Source of the DNA: Rickettsia australis str. Phillips
Lineage (GTDB): Bacteria > Pseudomonadota > Alphaproteobacteria > Rickettsiales > Rickettsiaceae
Direction of reading: 5' to 3'
Assembly: GCF_000273745.1 (NCBI RefSeq)
Contig: NZ_AKVZ01000018.1
Location: forward strand, 27,401 to 91,400
DNA: 64,000 nucleotides
Within the stretch, counting starts at the first letter, position 1, and each line of letters opens with the position of its first letter. The notes below the pieces were generated by a model. It searched no databases. It was not told the DNA's origin and saw only the letters and a list, made by a program, of their open reading frames with translations. The position numbers and the translations under genes are program-made. Positions 19,411 through 30,522 of this stretch are shown piece after piece.

Positions 19411-22296
19411 ATGCAAGAGTCTAATGTTAATCTTTCCAATTTAATTCCGTATAGGTTGCTAATTTCAGCTTTATAATTGCTATTTTTTAGCCATTTCTTA
19501 GCTGCTTCCAAATACAAGAAGATTATCGGCGTAATATAAAGAGTAAGTAGTTGCGATGTGAGTAACCCACCGACTACGGCAAGTCCTAGAGACCTTCTCT
19601 CAGCACCAGTAGCTCCGACTCCAAGGGCAATAGGAATAGCTCCCATTAATGCGGCTATGGTAGTCATCGTAATCGGTCTGAATCTTATTATACATGGCTT
19701 CATGCGAAAATTTATTGTCGGTACGTTCAAGTTCCAAAGCAAAATCGATAATCATGATAGCGTTTTTCTTAACGATACCGATTAGCATTATAAGTCCGAC
19801 AAACCCGTACATATCAAGTTCGCTATTAAATATTAGTAGAGTGAGTAATGCTCCAAATATAGCGGTAGATAGCTCTGAAAGTATGGTTATAGGATGCACA
19901 AAACTCTCATATAACATACCAAGGATAATGTAAATAACTATAACGGCAAGTCCAAGCAATAAGCCAAGAGCAGAAAAAGACGACTGAAATGCCTGAGCCG
20001 TTCCTTGAAAGCTTCCGGTAATCGTAGCCGGAATTTGTAAGTCTCTTATTGCCTGATTAACTTTTGGAACGGCATCACTAATTGAATACCCGCCTTGTAG
20101 GTTAAATGATACTGTAACCGAAGGTAATTGCCCGAAATGTGAAATACTAAGCAGATCAACAATATTAACAATTTTAGTAATGGTAGTTAGCGGTACTAAA
20201 TTGCCGCTTGCAGAGTTAATATTGACTAAAGATGACATTGATGAATCTATTTGATATTTAAGGTCTAGCTCTAAAATAATGTCATATTGAGCTGTTGGGG
20301 TATATAATGTTGAAATCTGCTCAGCACCGTAAGCTGCATATAGGATATTCTGTATTTGTTCGATTGATATACCGAGTTTTGCATCCTTATATCTATCAAT
20401 CTGTACTAAAGTTTGTGGTTGTGCTATTTGTAAGTCCGAAGTTACGTCAATAAAACTTGGCATCCGTGCAAGCTTGTCTTTTAATTTCGGTGTAAAGTTA
20501 AATAGCTCGTCTTGATCGAGTCCTTGCATAGTATATTGATATTGGCTTTTTATTGCTTGTCCGCCAATCGTAATAGTCGGTATGTTTTGAATATATACCT
20601 ACTAGATGATCTAGTTTTGAGCGTAACTGGTCTATAACTGCATCAGCTCCTATTCTTTGATTTCTTAGTTTTAAGCTAATAAAAATCGTACCTTGGTTAA
20701 CGGCATAGTTCCTACCAGAAACACCTGCGGCCGAAAAGAATGAATCTATGTTATGGTTTTTAAGTAATACATTATATTAAAAGTTTTTTTATATTTTCTT
20801 GGATCCCGCGATCAAGTCGTGGGATGACAGACGTAGTCTTTTCCTCACAATGACAATCCTTCAAAAACACATTACATAACATTGGCGCTACGGTTATCGA
20901 GATAACTCTCGAAAGTAAAATAGCGGTAGTAATAATAACAGCAAGTTCGTGTAGTCATTTCCTAAAATTCCGCTCATAAATAATATCGGTATGAATACCG
21001 CCATTAGTGATAGAGTCATTGAGACGATAGTCAATCCTATTTCTTTAGTACATTAATATATGCTGCTATTTTATTCTTGCCTTTTTTCATATGTTATGTG
21101 ATATTTTCAAGCACTACTATTGCATCGTCTACTATAAACCCCATTGCAAGCGTTAGAGCCATTAAAGACATATTATCGATGCTATAACCGAATAGATATA
21201 TAAAGGCAAAAGTACCGACAATCGATAAAGGAAGAGCAATAGTCGGAATAATCACGGACCGTAAATGATACAGAAAGAGAAATATAGCAATCACTACAAG
21301 TATTAAAGCGGGTAGCATCGTAAAATTGGCATCATTGACCGATGCTCTGATAGAAATTGACCTATCAAACATGATATTAATATTAACACCCTCAGGGATT
21401 TGTTTGCGGAGTAACGGTAATACTTCTTTTATAGAGTCAACTATTTCAATAGTGTTAGTATCGGGCTGTTTCTGAATAGCAAGTATTAATCCAGGTTTAT
21501 CTCTATACCAAGTGGCTATTTTATTGTGAGCTACGCTATCGATGGCTTTACCGATCTTTTTAAGAAAAAGCGTATTACCGTTTTTATAGGTTAATATTAA
21601 ATCATTATATTCTTTAGCATTTTGTAGTTGCCCGGGGCTCTAATGCTCGAGTAGATATCTTGACCGTATAAAGCTCCAGTCGGTAAATTAACGTTAGCAG
21701 AGCTGATAATATTCGATACTTGGTTAAGCCATAGATTATTTGCTGCCATCTTAACCAGATCAACTTGTACACGCACTGCATATTGTTATGAGCCGTACAC
21801 TTGTACCTGTGTAACACCCGGTAACATTGATAAACGTTCAGCCATAATTGTTTCAGCGTAATAGTTCCACAGTATATAAAGGGAGAGTATCAGAGGTTAA
21901 AGATAAATAAAATATAGGTGCATCGACAGGATTTACTTTACGATATGAGGGTGTAGTAGGTAAGTCGTGCGGTAGCTGCTTGTACGTCTTGTGCCGATGC
22001 GGCTATATCACGATCTCAATTAAACTGCAAAGTAATTTGAGTAGTGCCGTTACTGTTAACCGAACTCATCGAATCAATATCGGATATCGTCGAGAACTGC
22101 TTTTCAAGCGGTAATGCAACTGAAGATGCCATAGTGGTTGGGTCAAGCTTACTGAAACCTGAATAGTCGGAAAATCGATGTCAGGTAAAACGCTGACTGG
22201 TAATAGATTATAGCTGAATGCTCCAAACAGCAAAATAGTCACCATGAATAAGGTAGCAAGAACCGGACGCTTAATAAATATTTCTGAAATACTCAA
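19404..22296 (-). pseudogene. RND multidrug efflux pump, MdtB/MdtC-like, heavily broken
   Basis: The N-terminal fragment from 22296 ([38 protein letters not shown]) is the RND first helix. The segment at 21094-21372 carries FDRSISIRASVNDANFT, LGTFAFI-like and LTLAMGFIVDDAIVVLENI, the conserved transmembrane motifs. The region 19600-20529 holds the second porter half and ILGMLYESFVHP, and 19404-19742 holds the final helices (RPITMTTIAALMGAIPIALG). Several frameshifts, stops and a half type I RPE (20799-20829) break it. The homology is clear and the inactivation certain. It is the last gene of a channel-adaptor-pump operon that is broken throughout. Confidence 0.9.
20799..20829. repeat. Half type I palindrome inside the RND pseudogene
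   Basis: The sequence ttggatcccgcgatcaagtc followed by gtgggatgaca is the right half of a type I element. Confidence 0.65.
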
Positions 22297-22310
22297 TTAT
22301 TCCTCACACC

Positions 22311-22343
22311 TGTCATTCCGTGGCTTGTCCACGGAATCCAGTA
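22311..22343. repeat. Half type I palindrome
   Basis: The sequence tgtcattccgtggcttgtcc followed by acggaatccag lies just upstream of the RND pump remnant and beside a type II element, making a mixed repeat cluster. Confidence 0.65.
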
Positions 22344-22376
22344 ATACAAGTTACAAATATAGCAAATTTTGTTTTA

Positions 22377-22485
22377 TGTCATTCCGCGAAAGCGGGAATC
22401 CAGTAATTACAAATTGTATACATAGTAAGTTTTTAAAATTAAAAGCTCGCTTTATCTTGGATTCCCGCCTGCACGGACATGACAT
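22377..22485. repeat. Type II palindromic element
   Basis: The ends are tgtcattccgcgaaagcggg and gcacggacatgacat, both slightly degenerate. It separates the pump and adaptor remnants. Confidence 0.7.
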
Positions 22486-22501
22486 AGGAAGTAAGAATAA
22501 A

Positions 22502-23592
22502 CTACTCCTCCCTAACACTCACCTCTACTCCGTTAGATAATCATAGTGGCCCGTTGGTGATTAGCGTTGCACCCTCATCTATACCGCTTTTAATAACAAT
22601 AAAATCATCATTAGAAAAAACTTATATCTATATTCTTGACCACGTCCTTATTGTCTTTATCGATCACAAATACATCAGGTCTTTGATCATTAGTTTGCAT
22701 CGCCTTAGACGGAACTATTAGAGCATCTTTTTCTGTGTAGATGCGTAATGATACACGTACGAATTGCCCAGGCCATAATATTTCATCTTGGTTAGGTTAG
22801 AGTTGCTTTGACTTTTATAGTGCCACTATTTGGATCAATTGCATTGTCGACAATGACTATCTCACCGTCTTTAATTTCTTGATCGTTTACGGTTCTAACC
22901 GTCAAAGCCAAGTTATAAGATTTTTGAGATTTATTAATACAGTCTAGATATTTTTCAGGTACGGAAAAACTGACATAAATAGGTGAGATGGTATTTATAG
23001 TGACAAGATTTGCAAAATATGGTGACACTAAATCACCTATATCAACATTACTCTCACTAAGTTTACCGTCAAAAGGAGCTACTATTTTTGAATACTCGAT
23101 TTGTAAATTAGCATCTGCAATAATTGCTTTATCAAGTTCAACAGCAGCCCCAAGCATATTCATATTAGTTAGCATCTGTAAATATTGCTCTTCCGAAACG
23201 GCTTTTTCTTCATATAAAGCACGATATCTTGTTTCTTCTTTTATAGCATTTTTGAGGTTATAAGTATCACTTAGTAAATTTGCTTGTGCTTGATGTAATT
23301 GATTTTGAAACGGACGAGAATCGATTTTATATAATAAATCACCTGCTGTTACTTCTTGTCCATCATCAAAATTTACACTTAATATTTGTCATGTAACTTG
23401 AGGTCTAATATCGGCACTTTGGTAAGTTTCAGCCGCTCCTGCAAGCTCTATCACATAAGGTACGTCTTTTCTGATAACTTTTGTTACTTCAACCGGAGCT
23501 GCTATAGTAATTTGTTTACTGCTTTTATGATGATGTTTTATTACCCAAACCACTAATATTACTATTAGCACTAGTAATGTTATCAATATCAA
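22502..23592 (-). pseudogene. RND membrane-fusion (adaptor) protein, broken
   Basis: The N-terminal anchor (ITLLVLIVILVVWVI) is followed by IAAPVEVTKVIRKDVPYVIE and GAAETYQSADIRPQVT, a typical adaptor start. A TGA stop then interrupts, and after it the same frame resumes with ILSVNFDDGQEVTAGDLLYK, IDSRPF and the helical hairpin. The barrel follows (IEYSKIVAPFDGKLSESNVD, IGDLVSPY, NTISPIYVSFSVPEKYL) until a stop at 22792. Degraded C-terminal sequence ends at GVEVSVREE near 22502. The only start for the first frame is a TTG at 23592. The gene is the periplasmic link of the dead efflux system. Confidence 0.88.
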
Positions 23593-23611
23593 ATTCTTTA
23601 ATGTGTTTGTG

Positions 23612-25107
23612 TTATTTCTGCTTATTTATGTCATTCCCGCCTACGCGGGAATGACATAAATAAGCCATGCAACAAGGCTTGCAGTCGCTCGCAATGACGT
23701 TGCTCGTACTACCACTCTCTCTTCCGAGTGTATGGAAAATATTAACCATAGAACTTAGCTGTAAAAGCTTTATAGCCACCCAGTCAATTTCGTTTTGTAG
23801 TATGTTTTGTTTAGTGGTAAGCACTGTTAAGTAATCTATATTACCTCGTTTATAACACTGATCAGCAAGCTTAAATATAGATGTTAAAGCTGCTTCATTT
23901 TGTTGCCAAATATGCAAATTATTACTTGATGTTTGTTCAAACGATAAAGCATCCATAACTTGCCCGAAAGCTGTGCATACTACTGATTTATATGCGGCCA
24001 CATATTGCTTTTTAACACTTGCGGCAATTTGTACATTAGTTCTAGTTTTGCCAAAATCAAAAATAGGTCCTGTTATGTTGCCACCCACCTGCAAGTCTCA
24101 GTTGAGTTAGTAAATAGAGTATTAAGTTTATTGTTACCGAATCCTAATAAACCTGTTAAAGAAATTTGCAGAAAATAAGTAGCTTTTATTGCTTTTAAGT
24201 TTGCATCTGCTGCTAGTAAATTCTGCTCTGCTGCTTTAATATCCGGTCTTTGCTCTAAAAGTTCTGACGGTAATATTTTAGGTAATACCGGTAGAGCAGG
24301 GAAATAATCTATCGGTTTATCACGATAAATTAAGCCGTTTACTATATTTTCAGGAGTTCTACCTACTTAAAATTTTTAAAGCAGTTTCCTGCTTGTGCCT
24401 TTGTTATTTTAAAGGTGGCAATGATAAATTAGTAAGTGCAAGCTCGGAAGCAGCTTCACTCACCGGTATTAAATCACCTACGCTAAGATTATAATTTCTG
24501 ATTTAATTTATAAATTTCCGTTTGAGTTTCAATTAGTTTTTTAGTTAGATATATTTGTTTGTCTAATGCTAAAAGATTAAAGTAATTTATAATGACGTTA
24601 CTTATAACTGATAAACGTACCACTGCCTTGCTATACTCGCTTGTAAGGAAAGTTTTTTAGCTGACTCTCTAGCATTTGCGGCAGTTCCTCATAAGTCTAA
24701 TTCTTATTAAGTACGCTTGCTAGCCTGAAATTATTAGAAAATCTTGACTCATTAGGTACTTTTGTTTCATTGCTATTTTTTGTTCAATTTGCTCCGCCTT
24801 GTAAATTGATTTGCGGGAATCTATAAGAATTAACAAAGTTAAGTTGAGCTTTTGCTGCTAGCACATTACTCATTGCCAGCTAAATATCAGAGTTATTGTT
24901 TAATGATTCTTTAATTAGCTCATTTAATATTGCGTCGTTAAATTGTAACCACCACTTGGATGATGTATTATCTTTCTGTTCTATAGAATAATTATTCCAA
25001 CTATTAGGTAATGAGAGATTCGGTATAGTATTATTTTGTTTAGTACTACAACTACATAGAAGAAATGATGAAATCGATAAAACTAGTATGTTATTCTTCA
25101 TTGTCAT
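23612..25107 (-). pseudogene. RND outer-membrane channel (NodT/OprM-like lipoprotein), broken
   Basis: It begins with a lipoprotein signal (ISSFLLCSCSTK) and the family's PNSWNNYS...SSKWWLQFNDAILNELI segment. A stop follows at 24880, with LAMSNVLAAKAQLNFVN and FPQINLQGGA continuing in frame after it. The middle part is degraded by several shifts. The last 160 codons read MQVGGNITGPIFDFGKTR, QYVAAYKSVVCTAFGQVMDA and GNIDYLTVLTTKQNIL, which is the TolC-type second repeat. Its final residues (CHSRVGGND) come from a type II repeat at 23626-23659. It is the first gene of the operon. Confidence 0.88.
23626..23659. repeat. Short type II palindrome, perfect 15-bp hairpin
   Basis: The arms ttatgtcattcccgc (23626-23640) and its exact complement (23645-23659) flank a 4-nt loop. 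It lies between the adaptor and channel remnants and overlaps the end of the channel frame. Confidence 0.9.
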
Positions 25108-25140
25108 CCCGTGGCTTGACCACGGGGTCTAGTTAAAAAT
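25102..25140. repeat. Half type I palindrome
   Basis: The sequence tgtcatcccgtggcttgacc followed by acggggtctagttaaaaat overlaps the first codons of the channel pseudogene. Degenerate type I and II remnants continue to about 25215. Confidence 0.65.
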
Positions 25141-25300
25141 GGTAAAACAACGTATATAATAAGTTATTTTCTGGATACCGAGTGCTTTTTTTGATCCACG
25201 CAGGAATGAGATAAAACTCTTTAGCAGGTTCATTAAAATAAATTAATATTATTTATGAATCTTTAAACTATTATGTCAATATAGACTATTATTTTTTCAA

Positions 25301-26323
25301 CTAACTATTTTTGTAACTGCGTAATAATGTTGCTAACTTTTTAGAAACAACTTTAATGTCATAATTTTGTTTGAGAGTAAGGTAGGCGTTTTTAGAAAAT
25401 TCTTTTGCTTTTAAGGGGTTATCTATTAGATAGACAATTTTTTCTGCTAAATCTTCAGCAGAGCCGGCTTTACAAATAAGACCGTCTTGCATATGCTTTA
25501 AGATTTCTGCAGGTCCTTCAGTATCTGTACTAACAAGAGGCACGCTTGCCTCTATTGCTTCAAGCACTATAATTCCAAACGGTTCATGAAGAGACGGTAA
25601 ACAAAAAATATCTATTTGTTTAAAGAATTTATCTCTATCGTTAACCCATCCTGTAAATGATATTTGACTTTGTAAATTAAGTTTACGTGCTAAAGCAATT
25701 AAATTATCTTTTTCTTCACCGTTTCCACCTATAACAGCTTGAATATCATATTTTTTTTCTTTTAAAATTTTTATAGCATTAATAAAAACATCAACACCTT
25801 TTTTAGCTACAAATCTTGCTAGTACACCAATTACGATAGGTTTTCTATATGTTTTATTTGGAGTAAAGTCTTTATAAATATTTATCATATTCGGTATGAT
25901 GCATATCTTAGATTCGGCAAAGTTATTTTTTAGTAAAAATTCTTCCATATGATGCGTCAAGGCAATAACAAAATCACATTTACGTAGTCCTTTTAAACTA
26001 TAATTATGAGCGATACCGATTAATTTTATATTTTGTGATTTAATAAATTTACTAAAATTTATTGCTCTATTACCATGTGCTATAATTATATCGGGCTTAA
26101 TTTTGTAGATTATATATTTAAGGATAAGTACCGATAACGGATCAATAGGTACTAAGTTAGGTAGTTTAAAACTTGTCTTACGTAGAAAAGAATTTATTTT
26201 TGCTTTGTAAGAAGTGATATTTATAATCTCAATTTTTTGCATTTCAAGAGCTGCATTATAATTTAAAAATGCTTGTTGAATCCCGCCAAGATCACGGCTT
26301 AGCATAATATTGAGTACTTTCAT
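25301..26323 (-). CDS. Glycosyltransferase family 4 (group 1)
   Basis: This is a GT-B fold, NDP-sugar-dependent glycosyltransferase, probably for cell-surface polysaccharide or lipopolysaccharide. The N-terminal domain starts MKVLNIMLSRDLGGIQQAFL. The C-terminal domain carries VIGVLARFVAKKGVDVFINA, GNGEEKDNLIALA and the E-x7-E nucleotide-sugar motif in HEPFGIIVLEAIEASVPLVS, ending with DGLICKAGSAEDLAEKI. The length of 340 aa is typical. Donor and acceptor cannot be told from the sequence. It stands alone between the dead efflux operon and a dead nuclease gene. Confidence 0.88.
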   Translation of the reverse strand: MKVLNIMLSRDLGGIQQAFLNYNAALEMQKIEIINITSYKAKINSFLRKTSFKLPNLVPIDPLSVLILKYIIYKIKPDIIIAHGNRAINFSKFIKSQNIKLIGIAHNYSLKGLRKCDFVIALTHHMEEFLLKNNFAESKICIIPNMINIYKDFTPNKTYRKPIVIGVLARFVAKKGVDVFINAIKILKEKKYDIQAVIGGNGEEKDNLIALARKLNLQSQISFTGWVNDRDKFFKQIDIFCLPSLHEPFGIIVLEAIEASVPLVSTDTEGPAEILKHMQDGLICKAGSAEDLAEKIVYLIDNPLKAKEFSKNAYLTLKQNYDIKVVSKKLATLLRSYKNS

Positions 26324-26325
26324 TG

Positions 26326-27221
26326 CTACTTTAATTTTTTGATTTCTTCTTCTGTTAAATCGGTAAATTCCATAATTTCATCTAAAGGTCTATTTTTTGC
26401 TAATATTTTTTTAGCCATAGTAACTTTTTCCCTAGCTTTCCCTATAGCTTCTCCTTTAGCTAGTAGAGCATCCATAATTTTTTGTTCTTCTACGGTTAAA
26501 TTATCCATTTCGGTTTTTACCATTTTTTCATAGGTATTTCACTCTTTTTCAGACCAGCTAGCTTGATCTAGAGCATAAAAAATTTTTTAATTATTGGGTC
26601 TTCACCTATCAAATGCTCCATTTCTTCTAGAGAGCTTTCATGTGCATGCTTAAAAGAAATACGCCCATTTTGCTTGAAGATGCTCTAATTGATCTAATTC
26701 TTTATTAAATTTTTCTAGTTCTAAACAGATAAAATAAAAATCTTGTAGGTCATTTTCATAAGTTTTAGTATCAAGTAATCTATGATTTGATTTCTAATCT
26801 TTTTTATCAGGAAAGAAAATAAAATCGGCAATAGCTAAGAATATTACTCCTCGAAGTTTTGCATATACTGCCATTTTCTTATGATTATCATCCTCTTTGA
26901 GTATTTGCCTTGAGTAGGCTTTTGCTGCATAAAGCTGAGCTCTTTTTTTTAAAGCCCGGATGTTTACTGACTTGCATCTCTACAATGCATTGAGTACCGT
27001 GTTGATCTTTGCACAATACATCTACTATAGATTATTTATAAGCAGCGATGTCTCAGTCCTAGGTAGTTTTTAAAAATGTAACTGTGGTAATTACTTCCTC
27101 TCCCGTATAACCTAAAATGTCATTTAGGAAATGAATAAGTATATTATTGTTTTTTTCCCGTACCGAAAATTTTGTAAAATGCATAGTTATTTTTAGGGTC
27201 TAAGAAACGTGAAATTAGCAT
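26326..27221 (-). pseudogene. Rpn-family PD-(D/E)XK nuclease / putative transposase, broken
   Basis: The opening LISRFLDPKNNYAFYKIFGT after an ATG at 27221 is characteristic of the Rpn recombination-promoting nuclease family common in Rickettsia. Later pieces in shifting frames include HCRDASQ- and QAYSRQ-like sequence near 26920-27000. The last 65 codons (MVKTEMDNLTVEEQKIMDAL, KAREKVTMAKKILAK, LTEEEIKKLK) are the usual C-terminal tail. Many stops and shifts separate the pieces. The family is mobile-element-associated, but no terminal repeats are seen here. Confidence 0.8.
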
Positions 27222-27263
27222 AATAGTCTATATTTTTATATATAATAACTTCATTATAGCAAA

Positions 27264-27290
27264 TTTGCTATAATTTGCTATAATACAATT
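27264..27290 (+). promoter_or_regulatory. Possible -10 region upstream of dapF
   Basis: Two overlapping copies of TTGCTATAAT are present, giving TATAAT at 27269-27274 and 27279-27284, 26-36 bases before the dapF ATG. No good -35 box at proper spacing is visible, so this is tentative. Confidence 0.3.
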
Positions 27291-27309
27291 TCCTAATATG
27301 TAAAACATT

Positions 27310-28122
27310 ATGATTAGTAAAATTAATTTTGTAAAAATGCATGGTCTTGGTAATGATTTTGTTATTGTTAACAAACGAGATTTATTAAGTTCATATGATT
27401 TATCACAGCTAGCAAAAAATATGGCTGATCGTCATACAGGTATCGGTTGCGATCAGTTTATTATTTATGCAGAGCATAATGATTTTTATGAGATGATTAT
27501 CTATAACATAGATGGCTCTAGTGCTAAATTATGCGGTAATGCTACAAGATGTTTAGCCAAGTTAATTTATCTTGATACGGGAAAGAAAGATATTACCGTA
27601 ATGGTAGGCAATAAAAAATTGCTATGTAATGTGGAGGATGAAAATAATATTAGCGTTAATGTAGGAAGTGTTAGTTTTAATGAAGCTTGGATGCCAAGCC
27701 GTGATAAAATTTGGGAACTCGCAGAGCGTTATATGATTGATTTAAAGGAAATTATTTGTGTTGATATAGGTAATCCGCATTTGGTGATTTTTAGTAAGTT
27801 AGAGCCTCAAGATCAAAAAATTGTCGGTGAAAAATTGCAGGATAAGGAATTATTCGCAGATGGGGTAAACGTTAATTTTGCTGAAGTAAAAGATAATAAA
27901 ATCTACTTATCCGTTTGGGAGCGAGGGGCAGGGTTAACACTTGCTTGCGGAAGCGGCGCTTGCGGTAGTTTTGCTGCAGGTTTAAAGTTCGGTTTTATCC
28001 ATGCACCAAGTATAGTAGTATTTAAGCATGGCAGCCTTACTATGAAAGAAGAAAACGGTAATATAATAATGCAAGGGTCTGCTAAATTAGTTGCTCAAGG
28101 GGAGTATTATTATGAGCAATAA
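27310..28122 (+). CDS. dapF: Diaminopimelate epimerase
   Basis: DapF converts LL- to meso-diaminopimelate for peptidoglycan and lysine. The fold starts VKMHGLGNDFVIVN. The two catalytic cysteines are in SSAKLCGNATRCLAKL (about residue 77) and TLACGSGACGSFAAG (about residue 219). GNPHLVIF and VWERGAGLT are further family segments. The length of 270 aa is normal. Its last codons overlap the start of mtaB by 11 nt, so the two are likely translationally coupled. With dapA in the same window, this shows that the DAP branch is kept. Confidence 0.96.
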   Translation: MISKINFVKMHGLGNDFVIVNKRDLLSSYDLSQLAKNMADRHTGIGCDQFIIYAEHNDFYEMIIYNIDGSSAKLCGNATRCLAKLIYLDTGKKDITVMVGNKKLLCNVEDENNISVNVGSVSFNEAWMPSRDKIWELAERYMIDLKEIICVDIGNPHLVIFSKLEPQDQKIVGEKLQDKELFADGVNVNFAEVKDNKIYLSVWERGAGLTLACGSGACGSFAAGLKFGFIHAPSIVVFKHGSLTMKEENGNIIMQGSAKLVAQGEYYYEQ

Positions 28123-29362
28123 TTTAAGACAAAAAGTAGTAACATTTGGCTGTAGACTTAATATTTACGAAAGTGAGATAATACGAAAAAACTTGGAATT
28201 ATCGGGTATCGATAATGTGGCAATATTCAATACTTGTGCAGTAACTAAAGCAGCTGAGAAACAAGCAAGACAAGCTATCCGCAAGGCTAAAAAGAATAAT
28301 CCCGATTTAAAAATTATCGTTACCGGTTGTAGTGCTCAAACAAGTCCGCAAATGTACGGTAATATGCCGGAAGTTGACAAAGTTATAGGGAATGAAGAGA
28401 AGTTATTACCTAATTACTACCAAATTACCGATGAAAAAATAGTAGTTAACGATATAATGTCGGTGAAAGAGACGGCAGGTCATTTAGTAAGTAGCTTTGA
28501 CGGTAAATCTCGTGCTTTTATTCAGGTACAAAACGGTTGTGATCATTTTTGTACTTTCTGTATTATCCCTTACGGTAGAGGTAAAAGTAGATCAGTACCA
28601 ATAGGAGCTATAGCAGAGCAGGTAAAGCATTTAGTACTAAACGGTTTTAAAGAAGTAGTTTTTACCGGTGTTGACGTTACGTCTTACGGTTCAGATTTAC
28701 CAGGAAGCCCAACATTTGCACAAATGATTAAACGAGTTTTAAATTTAGTGCCTGAACTAAAAAGGCTTCGTTTATCTTCAATAGATGTTGCAGAAATAGA
28801 TGATGAACTTTTTGAGCTTATAGCTTATAGTGAGAGGATAATGCCGCATTTTCATATTAGCTTGCAAGCAGGCGATGAGATGATATTAAAACGTATGAAA
28901 AGACGGCATAATAGGGCAGAGGTAATAGAGTTTTGCCGGAAGCTGCGGGCAATAAGACCGGTAGTATCTTTTGGTGCGGATATTATAGCTGGTTTCCCGA
29001 CTGAAACTCCTGAAATGTTTGAAAATACAAGAAAATTAATTTCAGAAGCGGAATTACAATATTTACATGTTTTTCCTTATTCGGAAAGAGAAGGAACGCC
29101 TGCAGCATGTATGCCGCAAGTACCGAAAACTATAAGGAAAGAAAGAGCTGAAATTCTAAGACAAGAGGGGCAGAATCAGTTGTCTGAGTTCTTTAAGAAG
29201 CATATAGGTCAGAAAGTAGAGTTATTGGTAGAGAATAATAATATCGCCCATACTGAAAATTTTATTCCGGTAAAGCTAGACAAACCTTTAGAAATAGGGC
29301 AGATATTTAAAGCGAGGTTGATAGGTATAGAAGAGGGATATATGAGGTGTGTGTTGGTTTAA
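28112..29362 (+). CDS. mtaB: tRNA t6A37 methylthiotransferase MtaB
   Basis: MtaB is a radical-SAM enzyme that adds a methylthio group to t6A at tRNA position 37. The N-terminal cluster cysteines are in FGCRLNIYES, FNTCAVTKAAEKQ and VTGCSAQTSP. The radical-SAM triad is CDHFCTFCIIPYGRGKSRS. A TRAM-like C-terminus follows. The start is set at 28112 (MSNNLRQ, 416 aa) because aggggag (28098-28104) sits correctly before this ATG. An upstream codon at 28091 would add only dapF-overlap residues. The reading overlaps the end of dapF. Confidence 0.93.
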   Translation: MSNNLRQKVVTFGCRLNIYESEIIRKNLELSGIDNVAIFNTCAVTKAAEKQARQAIRKAKKNNPDLKIIVTGCSAQTSPQMYGNMPEVDKVIGNEEKLLPNYYQITDEKIVVNDIMSVKETAGHLVSSFDGKSRAFIQVQNGCDHFCTFCIIPYGRGKSRSVPIGAIAEQVKHLVLNGFKEVVFTGVDVTSYGSDLPGSPTFAQMIKRVLNLVPELKRLRLSSIDVAEIDDELFELIAYSERIMPHFHISLQAGDEMILKRMKRRHNRAEVIEFCRKLRAIRPVVSFGADIIAGFPTETPEMFENTRKLISEAELQYLHVFPYSEREGTPAACMPQVPKTIRKERAEILRQEGQNQLSEFFKKHIGQKVELLVENNNIAHTENFIPVKLDKPLEIGQIFKARLIGIEEGYMRCVLV

Positions 29363-29364
29363 TA

Positions 29365-29446
29365 TGTCACCCCTGCTGTGGCTTGACCACGATATCCAGA
29401 CAATTTTCAAAAAAACTGGACCCCGTGGTCAAGCCACGGGGTGGCA
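29365..29446. repeat. Type I RPE
   Basis: The element spans tgtcacccctgctgtggctt to ccacggggtggca, filling most of the mtaB-pheS gap. Confidence 0.8.
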
Positions 29447-29472
29447 AAACAAAATAAAAAAACAAAAAAATC

Positions 29473-30522
29473 ATGAAAAATATAGAAACAATATTAAGGC
29501 TTGCTGAGGAAAAAATCTTATTAGTACAAAACTTAAAAGCACTACAAGAATATAAAGTAGAATTTTTAGGTAAAAACGGTATAGTGACGGGTGAGCTTAA
29601 AAAACTAGGTAGTTTAAATGAACAGGAACGTAAAAAATTTGGCTTAAAAATCAATAAATTAAAGGATAAAATACAGAATATAATAAGAGCAAAAGAAAAA
29701 ATTTTAGAGGAGCAGGAACTAAATTTAAAACTTGCTGCCGATAAAATTGATTTAACAATCCCTGCAAGGAGATATAAACAAGGTTCTATTCATCCAATAA
29801 CACAATGTAGCGAGGAGTTAATACAAGTATTTTCGCAGTTTGGTTTTACTATAGAAAACGGACCGAATATCGAGAATGATTTCCATAATTTTACTGCTCT
29901 CAATTTTGAAGATGACCATCCCGCAAGGCAAATGCATGATACTTTTTATTTGAAAGGTCAGGAAAATAATAAACCGTTGTTATTACGTACTCATACTTCA
30001 ACAGTACAGATTAGAGCTATGAAAAGCGGCAATCCGCCTTTTAGGTTTATAGCACCTGGTAGGACTTATAGATCAGATTCGGATATGACGCATACACCGA
30101 TGTTTCACCAAATAGAAGGACTTGTTATTGATAAAAATATCAATATGGGGCATTTAAAATATGTTATCACGGAATTTATAAAAAACTTTTTTGAAAATTC
30201 TAATATTGAATTACGTTTTAGACCCAGCTTTTTCCCATTTACCGAACCTTCTGCCGAAGTTGATATTCGGATGAATAAAGACAATAAATGGCTTGAGGTC
30301 CTTGGTTGCGGGATGGTTCATCCAAACGTGCTTAAAAATGTCGGTATCGATAGCAGCGAGTATCAAGGTTTTGCTTTTGGGCTTGGGGTAGAGCGTTTTG
30401 CAATGCTAAAATATAATATCAAAGATTTAAGACAATTTTTTGAAGGAGATATGCGTTGGCTTAAACATTATAATTTTGGGAGCTTTGATATACCGAATTT
30501 AGCAGGAGGGCTTACGAAATGA
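29473..30522 (+). CDS. pheS: Phenylalanyl-tRNA synthetase alpha subunit
   Basis: PheS is the catalytic subunit of the heterotetrameric class II enzyme that charges tRNA-Phe. An N-terminal coiled coil (about residues 1-85) binds tRNA. The class II core shows [33 protein letters not shown] (motif 2 area), [19 protein letters not shown] and the motif 3 segment [16 protein letters not shown]. The length of 349 aa is normal. The stop overlaps the pheT start by 4 nt (ATGA). Confidence 0.97.
   Translation: MKNIETILRLAEEKILLVQNLKALQEYKVEFLGKNGIVTGELKKLGSLNEQERKKFGLKINKLKDKIQNIIRAKEKILEEQELNLKLAADKIDLTIPARRYKQGSIHPITQCSEELIQVFSQFGFTIENGPNIENDFHNFTALNFEDDHPARQMHDTFYLKGQENNKPLLLRTHTSTVQIRAMKSGNPPFRFIAPGRTYRSDSDMTHTPMFHQIEGLVIDKNINMGHLKYVITEFIKNFFENSNIELRFRPSFFPFTEPSAEVDIRMNKDNKWLEVLGCGMVHPNVLKNVGIDSSEYQGFAFGLGVERFAMLKYNIKDLRQFFEGDMRWLKHYNFGSFDIPNLAGGLTK

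Noticed and set aside
26326..27221. An insertion sequence
   Set aside because: The remnant resembles Rpn nucleases, but there are no terminal inverted repeats or target-site duplications around it.
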